DNA of 64,000 nt from Streptomyces griseoincarnatus (GTDB lineage Bacteria; Actinomycetota; Actinomycetes; Streptomycetales; Streptomycetaceae). The translations under genes and the position numbers were made by a program. The stretch lies in NCBI GenBank assembly GCA_014649575.1, contig BMTH01000006.1, positions 62,001 through 126,000 of the forward strand, given 5' to 3'. The notes under the pieces were generated by a model. It was not told the DNA's origin, searched no databases, and worked only from the letters and a program-made list of their open reading frames with translations. The stretch's first letter is position 1, and each line of letters starts with the position of its first letter. Shown here in pieces: positions 26,981 through 35,263 of this stretch.

Positions 26981-29335
26981 GTGACCAGTAGACCCTGGAC
27001 GTTCAGAGCGGCCGCGATAGGCGTGGCCCTTGCGGCGGCCACCGCCACCTGCTCTGCGTTCACCGTGGCGCAGGCGGACTCGGCCGACCCGGCCGACCGT
27101 CCCAGCGCCGTGGACAGGCACGACCCGGCGTCGAACAACCACGTCGACCACGACCTCGAGGGCCCGCTCTCCAAGACGCAGGCGGCCCAGCGCGAGGAGG
27201 CACTCAACCAGGTGCTCTCCGGCAGGACGTCGGTCAAGAACCGTGACGGTTCGAAGGTCGTCCAGCTGAAGAGCAAGAAGGGCGACAGCAAGTACGTCGA
27301 GCTCGGCCGGGAGAAGACCGACAAGATCTTCACCATCCTGGTGGAGTTCGGCGACAAGATCGACAGCCGCTACGGCGGCACCCCGGGCCCCCTGCACAAC
27401 CAGATCGCCAAGCCGGACCGCGAGGTGGACAACTCCACGGCCTGGCAGGCGGACTACGACCAGCAGCACTTCGAGGACCTGTACTTCGGGTCCGGCAAGG
27501 GCGTCGACTCGGTCAAGACGTACTTCGAGAAGCAGTCCTCGGGCCGCTACTCGGTGGACGGCGAGGTCTCCGACTGGGTCAAGGTGCCCTACAACGAGGC
27601 CCGCTACGGCTCCAACAAGTGTGTGCCCGACAACTGCGCCTGGTACGCGGTGCAGGACGGCGTCACCGCCTGGGCCGAGCAGCAGAAGGCCGCCGGCCGG
27701 ACCGACGCCCAGATCAAGGCGCAGCTGTCCCAGTACGACCTGTGGGACCGCTACGACTTCGACGGCGACGGCGACTTCAACGAGCCCGACGGTTACATCG
27801 ACCACTTCCAGATCGTGCACGCCGGTGAGGACGAGTCCGCCGGCGGCGGCGCCCAGGGCGAGGACGCGATCTGGGCCCACCGCTGGTACGCCTTCGGCAC
27901 CGACGCCGGCGCCACCGGCCCCGAGAACAACAAGCTCGGCGGCACGCAGATCGGCGACACCGGGATCTGGGTCGGCGACTACACCATCCAGCCGGAGAAC
28001 GGCGGACTCGGCGTCTTCGCCCACGAGTACGGCCACGACCTCGGCCTGCCGGACCTCTACGACACCCAGGGCGGCGAGAACGCCACCGGCTTCTGGACGC
28101 TGATGTCGTCCGGTTCCTGGCTGGGCACCGGCAAGAACGAGATCGGCAACCTGCCCGGCGACATGACCGCCTGGGACAAGCTGCAGCTCGGCTGGCTGAA
28201 CTACGACACCGCCAAGGCCGGCGTCAACTCCTGGCACAAGCTGGGCGTCGCCGAGTACAACACCAAGCACAAGCAGGCGCTGGTCGTCCAGCTCCCGAAG
28301 AAGGCCGTCACCACCGAGATCGTGGAGCCGGCCGAGGGCCGGACCCAGTGGTGGAGCGGCAGCGGTGACGACCTGCGGAACACGCTCACCCGCAGCGTCG
28401 ACCTCACCGGCAGGTCGTCGGCCGAGCTGTCCCTGGACGGCTGGTACGAGATCGAGTCCGACTACGACTTCCTCTACACCGAGGTGTCCACCGACGGCGG
28501 CGCCAACTGGACCGCCCTGGACGGCACGGTGGACGGTCAGCCGATCCCGCGGGACGGCAGCGACAAGCCGGCCCTGCACGGCACGGTCGACGGCTTCAAG
28601 AAGCTCGTGTACCCGCTGGACGCCTACGCGGGCCAGAAGATCGACCTGCGCTTCCGCTACCAGACCGACGGCGGCGTCGCCCTGAAGGGCTTCGCGGCCG
28701 ACGCGATCACGGTGACGGCGGACGGCACCGCGCTCTTCACGGACAACGCCGAGACGGCCGACGAGGCCTGGACGGCGAAGGGCTTCTCCCGCATCGGCGC
28801 GTCGTTCACCAACGACTACGAGCAGTACTACATCGCCGAGAACCGGCAGTACGTCTCGTACGACAAGACGCTGAAGGTCGGCCCGTACAACTTCGGCTTC
28901 GCGAACAGCCGTCCGGACTGGGTCGAGCACTACGCGTACCAGAACGGCCTGCTGATCTGGAAGTGGGACACCTCCCAGCAGGACAACAACACGAGCGTGC
29001 ACCCGGGCACGGGTCTGATCCTCCCGATCGACTCCCACCCGACCGCGCTCAAGTGGTCCGACGGCACCCTGATGCGCAACCGCATCCAGACCTACGACGC
29101 CACGTTCAGCAAGTTCCGCACCGACGCCATCACGCTGCACAAGGCGGACGTCGCCCGGTACATCCCGTCCTCGAAGGGTGTGTCGGTCTTCAACGACCGC
29201 ACCAACACCTACTGGGACCCGGCGAACCCGACCGGCAGCGTCCAGGTCACTGACACCAACACCAAGATCAAGATCAAGAAGGAAGCCAAGGACGGCTCCA
29301 CGATCGAGCTCGAGGTGGGCCCCGCAGGCCGGTAA
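26981..29335 (+). CDS. Secreted immune inhibitor A-type M6 metalloprotease
   Basis: An exported zinc protease of 784 residues. A Sec signal peptide (about 1-31, ending near AQADSA) is followed by a propeptide-like region, then the M6 catalytic domain with the zinc site HEYGHDLGLPDLYD (His348, Glu349, His352). The C-terminal half includes an immune-inhibitor-type beta domain with metal-binding character (DYDFLYTEVSTDGG). The family degrades extracellular proteins; Bacillus members inactivate insect immune peptides. The GTG at 26981 has a strong GGGAGGGGA ribosome site. It stands alone, between a palindromic operator candidate and a strong terminator. Confidence 0.94.
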   Translation: MTSRPWTFRAAAIGVALAAATATCSAFTVAQADSADPADRPSAVDRHDPASNNHVDHDLEGPLSKTQAAQREEALNQVLSGRTSVKNRDGSKVVQLKSKKGDSKYVELGREKTDKIFTILVEFGDKIDSRYGGTPGPLHNQIAKPDREVDNSTAWQADYDQQHFEDLYFGSGKGVDSVKTYFEKQSSGRYSVDGEVSDWVKVPYNEARYGSNKCVPDNCAWYAVQDGVTAWAEQQKAAGRTDAQIKAQLSQYDLWDRYDFDGDGDFNEPDGYIDHFQIVHAGEDESAGGGAQGEDAIWAHRWYAFGTDAGATGPENNKLGGTQIGDTGIWVGDYTIQPENGGLGVFAHEYGHDLGLPDLYDTQGGENATGFWTLMSSGSWLGTGKNEIGNLPGDMTAWDKLQLGWLNYDTAKAGVNSWHKLGVAEYNTKHKQALVVQLPKKAVTTEIVEPAEGRTQWWSGSGDDLRNTLTRSVDLTGRSSAELSLDGWYEIESDYDFLYTEVSTDGGANWTALDGTVDGQPIPRDGSDKPALHGTVDGFKKLVYPLDAYAGQKIDLRFRYQTDGGVALKGFAADAITVTADGTALFTDNAETADEAWTAKGFSRIGASFTNDYEQYYIAENRQYVSYDKTLKVGPYNFGFANSRPDWVEHYAYQNGLLIWKWDTSQQDNNTSVHPGTGLILPIDSHPTALKWSDGTLMRNRIQTYDATFSKFRTDAITLHKADVARYIPSSKGVSVFNDRTNTYWDPANPTGSVQVTDTNTKIKIKKEAKDGSTIELEVGPAGR

Positions 29336-29360
29336 ATAGCGTTCTCGCAGGTCAGCACAT

Positions 29361-29396
29361 GATCGGCGGTGACCCCCTGGCGGGTCACCGCCGATC
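29361..29396 (+). terminator. Strong terminator after M6 protease
   Basis: Perfect 15-bp stem (GATCGGCGGTGACCC / GGGTCACCGCCGATC) with a six-base loop, followed by CGTGTTT, 25 bases after the stop. Confidence 0.85.
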
Positions 29397-29457
29397 CGTG
29401 TTTAGGTGCCTCCTGTGGCTCTCTTATTGACACCTGCTGATACGGGGGTATGACCGC

Positions 29458-29787
29458 ATGGCCGCAGGAGGCTTCTGCAAGCTGCCGAACGGCACGGTGG
29501 TGGTGGCGCTGAACCTGCCCAGCCCCGCCGCCGACGCACCGGCCGGGGTACGGGTGCTGGTCCACGCGCAGAACCGGGCGCGCGCCCTGACCAGGCTGCG
29601 CAACCTGGGCCTGCGTGCCGTCTACCTGCGCGGGAACTCCGCGCCGCCCACACCCGACGAGATCACGGCGGTCCTGCACCATCCCGACGGCCTGATATGG
29701 CGCACGGCGCCCGCCGGGGGCGGGCTGTCGGTGGAGCTGTGGCACCCGATCCGGGCGCTGATCATCCGCCCGGCCGCCCCCGCCTGA
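29458..29787 (+). CDS. Conserved hypothetical protein, 109 residues
   Basis: A small soluble protein with no recognised domain. It has a beta-rich start (GTVVVALNLP), an Arg-rich helix (RARALTRLRNLG) and an N-terminal Cys. Codon use is typical. ATG at 29458 lies nine bases after GGGGG; another ATG at 29450 is out of frame. It is convergent with pncA, with only 24 bases between them. Confidence 0.65.
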   Translation: MAAGGFCKLPNGTVVVALNLPSPAADAPAGVRVLVHAQNRARALTRLRNLGLRAVYLRGNSAPPTPDEITAVLHHPDGLIWRTAPAGGGLSVELWHPIRALIIRPAAPA

Positions 29788-29811
29788 CCGGCCGCCTCCG
29801 CCTGACCCGGC

Positions 29812-30399
29812 TCACCGCACGACCGGCTTGCCGGACAGCTCCACGCCGGCCTCCCGCAGCTCCTCCAGCGCCCGCTCGGTGGTCTCCCGGGACACGCCCG
29901 CGGTGAGGTCGAGCAGCACCTGGGTGCGGAAGCCCTCACGGACCGCGTCCAGCGCGGTGGCCCGTACGCAGTGGTCGGTGGCGATGCCCACGACGTCCAC
30001 CTCGTCGACCTCCCGCTCCCGCAGCCACTCGGCGAGCGGCGTGCCGTTCTCGTCGGCGCCCTCGAAGCCGCTGTAGGCCGCCGCGTACGCCCCCTTGTCG
30101 AAGACCGCGTCGACCGCCCCGGAGGTCACGGCGGGCGCGAAGTTCGGGTGGAAGCCGACGCCCTCGGTGCCGGCGACGCAGTGGGCGGGCCAGGAGCGCC
30201 GGAAGTCGGGGCGGTCGGAGAAGTGGTCGCCGGGGTCGACGTGGTGGTCCCGGGTGGCGACCACGTGCCGGTACCCGGCCGGTGCCTGGCCGATCAGCTC
30301 GGTCACGGCGGCGGCCACGTCGGCGCCGCCGGCGACGGCGAGGCTGCCCCCCTCGCAGAAGTCGTTCTGCACGTCTACGACGATCAGTGCGCGGCGCAT
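29812..30399 (-). CDS. pncA: Nicotinamidase (isochorismatase-like hydrolase)
   Basis: A 195-residue hydrolase turning nicotinamide into nicotinate plus ammonia, the first step of Preiss-Handler NAD salvage. The catalytic triad is visible: Asp9 (VVDVQNDF), Lys102 (DKG) and Cys144 (ATDHCV), with metal-ligand candidates Asp51, His53 and His73. It follows pncB on the same strand (113-base gap), which acts on its product, so the two genes are a functional pair. Confidence 0.93.
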   Translation of the reverse strand: MRRALIVVDVQNDFCEGGSLAVAGGADVAAAVTELIGQAPAGYRHVVATRDHHVDPGDHFSDRPDFRRSWPAHCVAGTEGVGFHPNFAPAVTSGAVDAVFDKGAYAAAYSGFEGADENGTPLAEWLREREVDEVDVVGIATDHCVRATALDAVREGFRTQVLLDLTAGVSRETTERALEELREAGVELSGKPVVR

Positions 30400-30511
30400 G
30401 GTCGGTGTCCTTCGGCTCTGGGCGGACGGATGGATTCGGCGGGGCCGGGCGGGCGTGCCTCGGGCCCCGGGGGCGGAGCGACGGACGGGGGACTCGCGCC
30501 GTGGCTTGCCT

Positions 30512-31858
30512 TTAGCTACCCGACGGCAGGTGCACGTACTCCGTCGGAAGGACGGGTTCCCCGCGCGAGAGCTGTGTCGCGGACAGCGGGAGACCGGCGC
30601 GGGCGGCGGCGTGCCGGTCGCGGACCACGTCCAGCGGCTCGCGGGCGACCACCTCGCCGCCCCGCACCAGCGGCACCGTCAGCTGCCGGTCGGCCAGCTC
30701 GGGCGGGACCTCACCGGTGCCGATCACCTCGGCCTCGGCGACGCCGTCCGCGTCCCGCCGCCGCGCGGCCCACTTGCGGCCGCCGATCGACGTCTTGCCG
30801 CCGGTGGACTTCTTCGCCACCGGCACCAGCGGCGCCTCCGGGCCGGCGGACTCGGCGCGCGCGACCAGCTTGTAGACCATCGAGCAGGTCGGGTGCCCCG
30901 AGCCGGTCACCAGCTGCGTACCCACCCCGTACGCGTCCACCGGCGCCGCGGCCAGTGAGGCGATGGCGTACTCGTCCAGGTCCGAGGTGACGACGATCTT
31001 CGTGTCGCGTGCGCCCAGCTCGTCGAGCTGCTGCCGCACCCGGTGGGCCACCAGCAGCAGGTCGCCGGAGTCGATGCGCACCGCGCCCAGCCCGGGCCCG
31101 GCGACCTCCACGGCCGCGCGGACCGCCTCGGTCACGTCGTAGGTGTCCACCAGCAGGGTGGTGCCCGCGCCGAGGGAGTCCACCTGGGCGCGGAAGGCGT
31201 CCCGCTCGGTGTCGTGCAGCAGGGTGAAGGCGTGGGCGGAGGTGCCGACGGTGGGGATGTTGTAGCGGAAGCCGGCCGCCAGGTCGGAGGTGGAGGAGAA
31301 GCCGCCGATGTAGGCGGCGCGGGAGGCGGCCACGGCGGCCAGCTCGTGGGTGCGCCGGGCGCCCATCTCGATCAGCGGCCGGTCGCCGGCGGCGGACGAC
31401 ATCCGGGAGGCCGCGGCGGCGATGGCCGAGTCGTGGTTGAGGATCGACAGGATCACCGTCTCCAGCAGCACGCACTCGGCGAAGCTGCCCTCCACCCGCA
31501 TGACCGGCGAGCCGGGGAAGTAGACCTCGCCCTCCGGGTAGCCCCAGACGTCGCCTGAGAAGCGGTAGCCGGCCAGCCAGTCCAGCGTTTCCTCGTCGAC
31601 GACGGCCTTCTCGCGCAGGAAGCGCAGCAGGCCCTCGTCGAAGCGGAAGTTCTCCACCGCGTCCAGCACCCGGCCGGTGCCCGCCACGACGCCGTAGCGG
31701 CGGCCGTGCGGCAGCCGCCGGGTGAAGACCTCGAACACGCTGTGCCGCTCGGCCGTGCCGGCCTTCAGCGCCGCCTGCAGCATCGTCAGTTCGTACTGGT
31801 CGGTGAAGAGTGCCGTCGACGGAACATTCACCGGCAATCCAAGGTCCGCTGTGTCCAT
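30512..31858 (-). CDS. pncB: Nicotinate phosphoribosyltransferase
   Basis: A 448-residue enzyme joining nicotinate to PRPP to form nicotinate mononucleotide, the second step of NAD salvage. It begins with the family pattern ALFTDQYELTMLQAAL, and has HSVFEVFTRRLP, the histidine segment in PTVGTSAHAF and the phosphate-binding VRIDSGDLL. ATG at 31858 is the only good start. A palindrome at 31880-31894 lies just upstream between pncB and the divergent clpS, and may be a niacin/NAD-responsive operator. Confidence 0.95.
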   Translation of the reverse strand: MDTADLGLPVNVPSTALFTDQYELTMLQAALKAGTAERHSVFEVFTRRLPHGRRYGVVAGTGRVLDAVENFRFDEGLLRFLREKAVVDEETLDWLAGYRFSGDVWGYPEGEVYFPGSPVMRVEGSFAECVLLETVILSILNHDSAIAAAASRMSSAAGDRPLIEMGARRTHELAAVAASRAAYIGGFSSTSDLAAGFRYNIPTVGTSAHAFTLLHDTERDAFRAQVDSLGAGTTLLVDTYDVTEAVRAAVEVAGPGLGAVRIDSGDLLLVAHRVRQQLDELGARDTKIVVTSDLDEYAIASLAAAPVDAYGVGTQLVTGSGHPTCSMVYKLVARAESAGPEAPLVPVAKKSTGGKTSIGGRKWAARRRDADGVAEAEVIGTGEVPPELADRQLTVPLVRGGEVVAREPLDVVRDRHAAARAGLPLSATQLSRGEPVLPTEYVHLPSGS

Positions 31859-31879
31859 GGCGAGGATGGTACCCCCATT

Positions 31880-31894
31880 TCGTCAGTCTGACGA
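31880..31894. promoter_or_regulatory. Palindromic candidate operator before pncB
   Basis: A perfect 7-1-7 inverted repeat, TCGTCAG-T-CTGACGA, centred about 30 bases upstream of pncB. Position and symmetry fit an NAD-metabolism repressor such as NrtR; the regulator is inferred, not shown. Confidence 0.45.
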
Positions 31895-31956
31895 TTTAGC
31901 TGCCGGGACGGTCGTGAGCGGGCCGGTTTGTGCGACCACCCCCCTCCGGTGGCAGC

Positions 31957-32274
31957 ATGGGCAGTGTGACGTCACCCGCACCCCTGGAGATCGAACGCAC
32001 CGAGTCGGCGGAGGAGGTCTTCGCCGTACCCGAGCCCGACGTCCCGTGGGTCACGATCGTCCACAACGACCCGGTCAACCTCATGAGCTACGTGACGTAC
32101 GTCTTCCAGACGTACTTCGGCTACTCCAAGGACAAGGCCACCAAGCTCATGCTCGACGTCCACCACAAGGGCCGGGCCGTCGTCTCCAGCGGCACCCGCG
32201 AGGAGATGGAGCGCGACGTCCAGGCCATGCACGGCTACGGCCTGTGGGCGACCCTCCAGCACGACCGGAAGTGA
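31957..32274 (+). CDS. clpS: ATP-dependent Clp protease adaptor ClpS
   Basis: A 105-residue N-recognin adaptor that feeds N-degron substrates to ClpC/ClpA. It has the classic core [20 protein letters not shown], with the substrate-pocket residues N and D of HNDP, and the C-terminal helix ending [12 protein letters not shown] at 31957 is used; GTG at 31966 is also possible. It is followed by a DUF2017 gene, an arrangement common in actinobacteria, so the two are probably co-transcribed. Confidence 0.95.
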   Translation: MGSVTSPAPLEIERTESAEEVFAVPEPDVPWVTIVHNDPVNLMSYVTYVFQTYFGYSKDKATKLMLDVHHKGRAVVSSGTREEMERDVQAMHGYGLWATLQHDRK

Positions 32275-32342
32275 AGCCGGACATGACCGCCCGGGACGTG
32301 GCCCGACCCCGCCCGCAGGACCGGAAGTAGCGAATCGCCTCC

Positions 32343-32948
32343 ATGCCAGGACACTTCGAACCGCTCCCCGGCGGCGGCGCGGCCGTCGCCCTCGACGACG
32401 TCGAGATCTCCATCATCCGCTCGCTCGCCGTGCAGCTGATGGAGATCATCGGCCCCGGCCCGGCCGAGGAGTCCGGCGGCGACCCGCTCGCGGAGCTCTT
32501 CGCCGAGGGCCCCAGCGAGCCGCCCTCCGACCCGGTGCTGCGCCGTCTCTTCCCCGACGCCTACGTCGACCCGGAGGGGACCGAGCGGCCCGAGAAGGCC
32601 GAGGAGCAGCGGGCGTACTCCGCCGAGTTCCGCCGCTACACGGAGAACGACCTGCGGGCCGGCAAGCGGGAGAACGCGCTGGCGGTGATCCGTTCCCTGG
32701 ACGGGCTGAGGGCCGCGGCCGGCGGGGGCGAGGCGGTGCTCAAGCTGACGCCGGAGGAGTCCGTGCGCTGGCTCGGTGCGCTGAACGACCTGCGCCTGGC
32801 GATCGGCGCCCGGCTGGAGATCACCGACGAGGACGACAGTGACGTGCTGTTCCACCTCTCGGACGAGGATCCGCGCAAGCCGATGGTGATGGCGTACCTC
32901 TGGCTGGGTGGTCTTCAGGAGACGCTCGTCTCGACGCTGATGCCGTAG
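32343..32948 (+). CDS. DUF2017 family protein
   Basis: A 201-residue soluble, acidic protein of the actinobacterial DUF2017 family. Family-typical segments are RSLAVQLMEIIG near the N-terminus and a C-terminal YLWLGGLQETLVSTL. Its function is unknown; the constant position after clpS suggests a link to Clp proteolysis, which is inference. It starts 68 bases after clpS. Confidence 0.82.
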   Translation: MPGHFEPLPGGGAAVALDDVEISIIRSLAVQLMEIIGPGPAEESGGDPLAELFAEGPSEPPSDPVLRRLFPDAYVDPEGTERPEKAEEQRAYSAEFRRYTENDLRAGKRENALAVIRSLDGLRAAAGGGEAVLKLTPEESVRWLGALNDLRLAIGARLEITDEDDSDVLFHLSDEDPRKPMVMAYLWLGGLQETLVSTLMP

Positions 32949-33305
32949 AGAACATCCGGATGACCGGAAAGTGATGCGAAGCGTTCGCTCAGAAGAACCT
33001 CAAGTCCGAATAACGATCGTGTCACCGCCCCTGCGGATTTGTGCCGCGGGGGCAATTTTATGTGATCTGGGTCACGCGGAGGCCCGTAAGGGCGTGGTAA
33101 GAATTCGCAACCCGCTTGCGCCGCCGACGCGGATGTGAGCAACGAAGCCGGTCATCACCGGTGTGCACGCCTGCCCGACACGGACGCGGCCCCCTCCCCC
33201 GGGGGCGTCCCCTACCGCCGTCGCCGGACCGGAACGCGGGCCATGCCTGAGCCGTCCCCGACTCCTCACCTGCCGGAACGACCCCGCCCCACCTGAGGAA
33301 GTTCG
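32949..33305. other. Intergenic region upstream of the sodium/alanine symporter
   Basis: A 357-base gap with the CRP-like site at 33061-33076 and, after it, TAAGAAT at 33098-33104 that could act as a -10. GAGGAAG just before the ATG is the ribosome site. No gene or terminator hairpin was seen. Confidence 0.45.
33061..33076. promoter_or_regulatory. CRP-like site (TGTGA-N6-TCACG)
   Basis: TGTGATCTGGGTCACG matches the TGTGA-N6-TCACA consensus with one mismatch. It lies 230 bases before the symporter start. Streptomyces has a Crp regulator with a related motif; binding is inferred. Confidence 0.4.
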
Positions 33306-34844
33306 ATGTCACTCGACTCCATCACCACGACCATTGACGACGCCGTCAGCGATTTCTTCGACCCTGTCGCGACCACGGTCGGCGACATCGTCTTCTACAC
33401 CGTTCCCGTCGCCGGGACGGACCTCCCCCTGATCGTCGCCTGGCTGGTGATCGCCGGCCTGGTCTTCACGGCCTGGTTCGGGCTCATCCAGGCCCGCAAG
33501 CTCAAGCTCGCCTTCGACGTCGTGCGGGGCCGCTACGACGAGAAGGACTCCCCCGGCGAGGTCAACCACTTCCAGGCGCTCACGGCCGCCGTCTCCGGCA
33601 CCGTCGGCCTCGGCAACATCGCCGGTGTGGCCGTCGCCGTCTCCATCGGCGGCCCCGGCGCCACCTTCTGGATGATCCTCTGCGGCCTGCTCGGCATGGC
33701 CACCAAGTTCGTCGAGGTCACCCTCGGTGTGAAGTACCGCGAGCAGCACCCCGACGGCACCGTCTCCGGCGGTCCGATGCACTACCTGCCCAAGGGTCTC
33801 GCCGAGCGCTTCGGCCGCGGCGGCGCCAAGCTCGGCAAGGTGCTCGCGGTCCTCGCCTCCGTGATGATCCTGTTCTTCGGTCTGTTCGGCGGCAACCTCT
33901 TCCAGACCAACCAGAGCTACGCGCAGATCTCCTCCACCTTCGGCGGCGAGGACGGCTTCCTGGCGTCCTCCGCGGGCGCCGTGCTGTTCGGTCTCGTGGT
34001 CGCCGCCCTGGTGGGTCTCGTGCTGCTCGGCGGCATCCGCTCCATCGCCTCGGTCACCAGCCGTCTGGTGCCGGCCATGGCGATCATGTACGTCCTGGCG
34101 TGTCTGGTCGTCATCCTGGTCAACGTGACCGCCGTGCCCGACGCCATCGGCACCATCTTCCAGGGCGCCTTCGAGGCGGAGGGTGTCGCGGGTGGTGTCA
34201 TCGGCGCCCTGATCGTCGGTTTCCAGCGCGCCGCCTTCTCCAACGAGGCCGGTCTGGGCTCCGCGCCCATCGCCCACTCCGCGGTGAAGACCAAGCACCC
34301 GGCGAGCGAGGGCCTGGTCGCCCTGCTGGAGCCGTTCATCGACACGGTCGTCGTCTGCACCATGACCGCGCTGACCATCGTCATCGCGGCCCCCGCCAGC
34401 TGGGACGCGGCCCGCGAGGGCAACGAGATCGGCGGTGTCACCATCACCTCCGACGCCTTCGAGACCGTGCTGCCCTGGTTCCCGAACCTGCTGACCGTCG
34501 CGGTGCTGCTGTTCGCCTTCTCCACGATCCTCACCTGGGGCTACTACGGTCTGAAGGCGTGGACGTACCTCTTCGGCCGCAGCAAGGTGAGCGAGACCGT
34601 CTTCAAGGCGGTGTGGAGCGTCTTCGTGATCGCGGGCTCGCTGCTCTCGCTCGACTCGCTGATCAGCCTGGCCGACTCGGCGCTGTTCCTGCTGTCCGTG
34701 TTCAACATCATCGGCCTCTACCTGCTGGCCCCGGTCGTCAAGCGTGAGCTGAACTCCTTCCTCACCTACGTCCGCAACCGCCACTCGGGCGCGGCGGAGG
34801 CGGACGCCGGCCCCGCGGAGCCGGAGACGGCCAAGGCGCCCTGA
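33306..34844 (+). CDS. Sodium:alanine (AGCS family) symporter
   Basis: A 512-residue membrane protein importing alanine or glycine with sodium. It has about 11 helices and the AGCS signatures GTVGLGNIAGVAVAVSIGGPGA and FSNEAGLGSAPIAHSAV. The N-terminal ~35 residues are outside the first helix, and the C-terminal tail is acidic. ATG follows a strong GAGGAAG ribosome site. It is a single-gene unit with its own terminator and a possible CRP-like site upstream. Confidence 0.95.
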   Translation: MSLDSITTTIDDAVSDFFDPVATTVGDIVFYTVPVAGTDLPLIVAWLVIAGLVFTAWFGLIQARKLKLAFDVVRGRYDEKDSPGEVNHFQALTAAVSGTVGLGNIAGVAVAVSIGGPGATFWMILCGLLGMATKFVEVTLGVKYREQHPDGTVSGGPMHYLPKGLAERFGRGGAKLGKVLAVLASVMILFFGLFGGNLFQTNQSYAQISSTFGGEDGFLASSAGAVLFGLVVAALVGLVLLGGIRSIASVTSRLVPAMAIMYVLACLVVILVNVTAVPDAIGTIFQGAFEAEGVAGGVIGALIVGFQRAAFSNEAGLGSAPIAHSAVKTKHPASEGLVALLEPFIDTVVVCTMTALTIVIAAPASWDAAREGNEIGGVTITSDAFETVLPWFPNLLTVAVLLFAFSTILTWGYYGLKAWTYLFGRSKVSETVFKAVWSVFVIAGSLLSLDSLISLADSALFLLSVFNIIGLYLLAPVVKRELNSFLTYVRNRHSGAAEADAGPAEPETAKAP

Positions 34845-34863
34845 GCGTCCCTTCCGGCCCCAG

Positions 34864-34900
34864 GGGCCCGTCCGCACCGCGCGCCGGTGCGGACGGGCCC
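34864..34900 (+). terminator. Strong terminator after symporter
   Basis: Perfect 15-bp stem (GGGCCCGTCCGCACC / GGTGCGGACGGGCCC) with a seven-base loop followed by TTT, 20 bases after the stop codon. Confidence 0.88.
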
Positions 34901-35029
34901 TTTCCGTTTCCGGTTTGACCTGCAACTTGTGCGCAAATGTTCGCTCAACGGTCGCTCAAATCCGCTTAACGGTTCCGTCAAACGAGCCACCGCCTTTCCG
35001 TCTCCGGGCCGCGTTTGTCCCCCTTTTCC

Positions 35030-35045
35030 TGTGCGCCACGTCACA
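35030..35045. promoter_or_regulatory. CRP-like site (TGTGC-N6-TCACA)
   Basis: TGTGCGCCACGTCACA matches the CRP consensus with one mismatch, about 220 bases before the permease start. The previous transporter has a similar site at a similar distance. Confidence 0.35.
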
Positions 35046-35263
35046 AGCGGGGCAGTCGGCCGTCCCGTCGCCCGTGATAGACCTTCACGACCGCCCGGCG
35101 AACGCCACCCGAACGTTCGGCCGGGTGCGCCACCGAGCCGGTCACCGCCGGCCAGGCACGGGCGGACCCGCGCGTCCGCCCAGCTCCATCAGTCCGGGGG
35201 GATCGAGACCCGATCCGCGGCCGAGAGTCGGCCCGGGTCGGCATGGAGAAAGGCGCACTACGC

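Larger units (their letters stand above)
34845..35263. other. Intergenic region upstream of amino-acid permease
   Basis: A 419-base gap. After the terminator, 34915-34985 is AT-richer and has three spaced copies of a CGCTCAA/CGCTTAA motif (34942, 34953, 34964). A CRP-like site follows at 35030-35045. No gene was seen. Confidence 0.4.

Noticed and set aside
31966..31975. GTGACGTCAC at the clpS start resembling the core of the palindrome at 26874
   Set aside because: It lies within the first codons of clpS, has no flanking arms, and a 10-base palindrome is expected by chance.
34942..34970. Spaced CGCTCAA-like motifs considered as a regulatory array
   Set aside because: Only three loose copies, no symmetry, and no known regulator; noted only in the intergenic entry.
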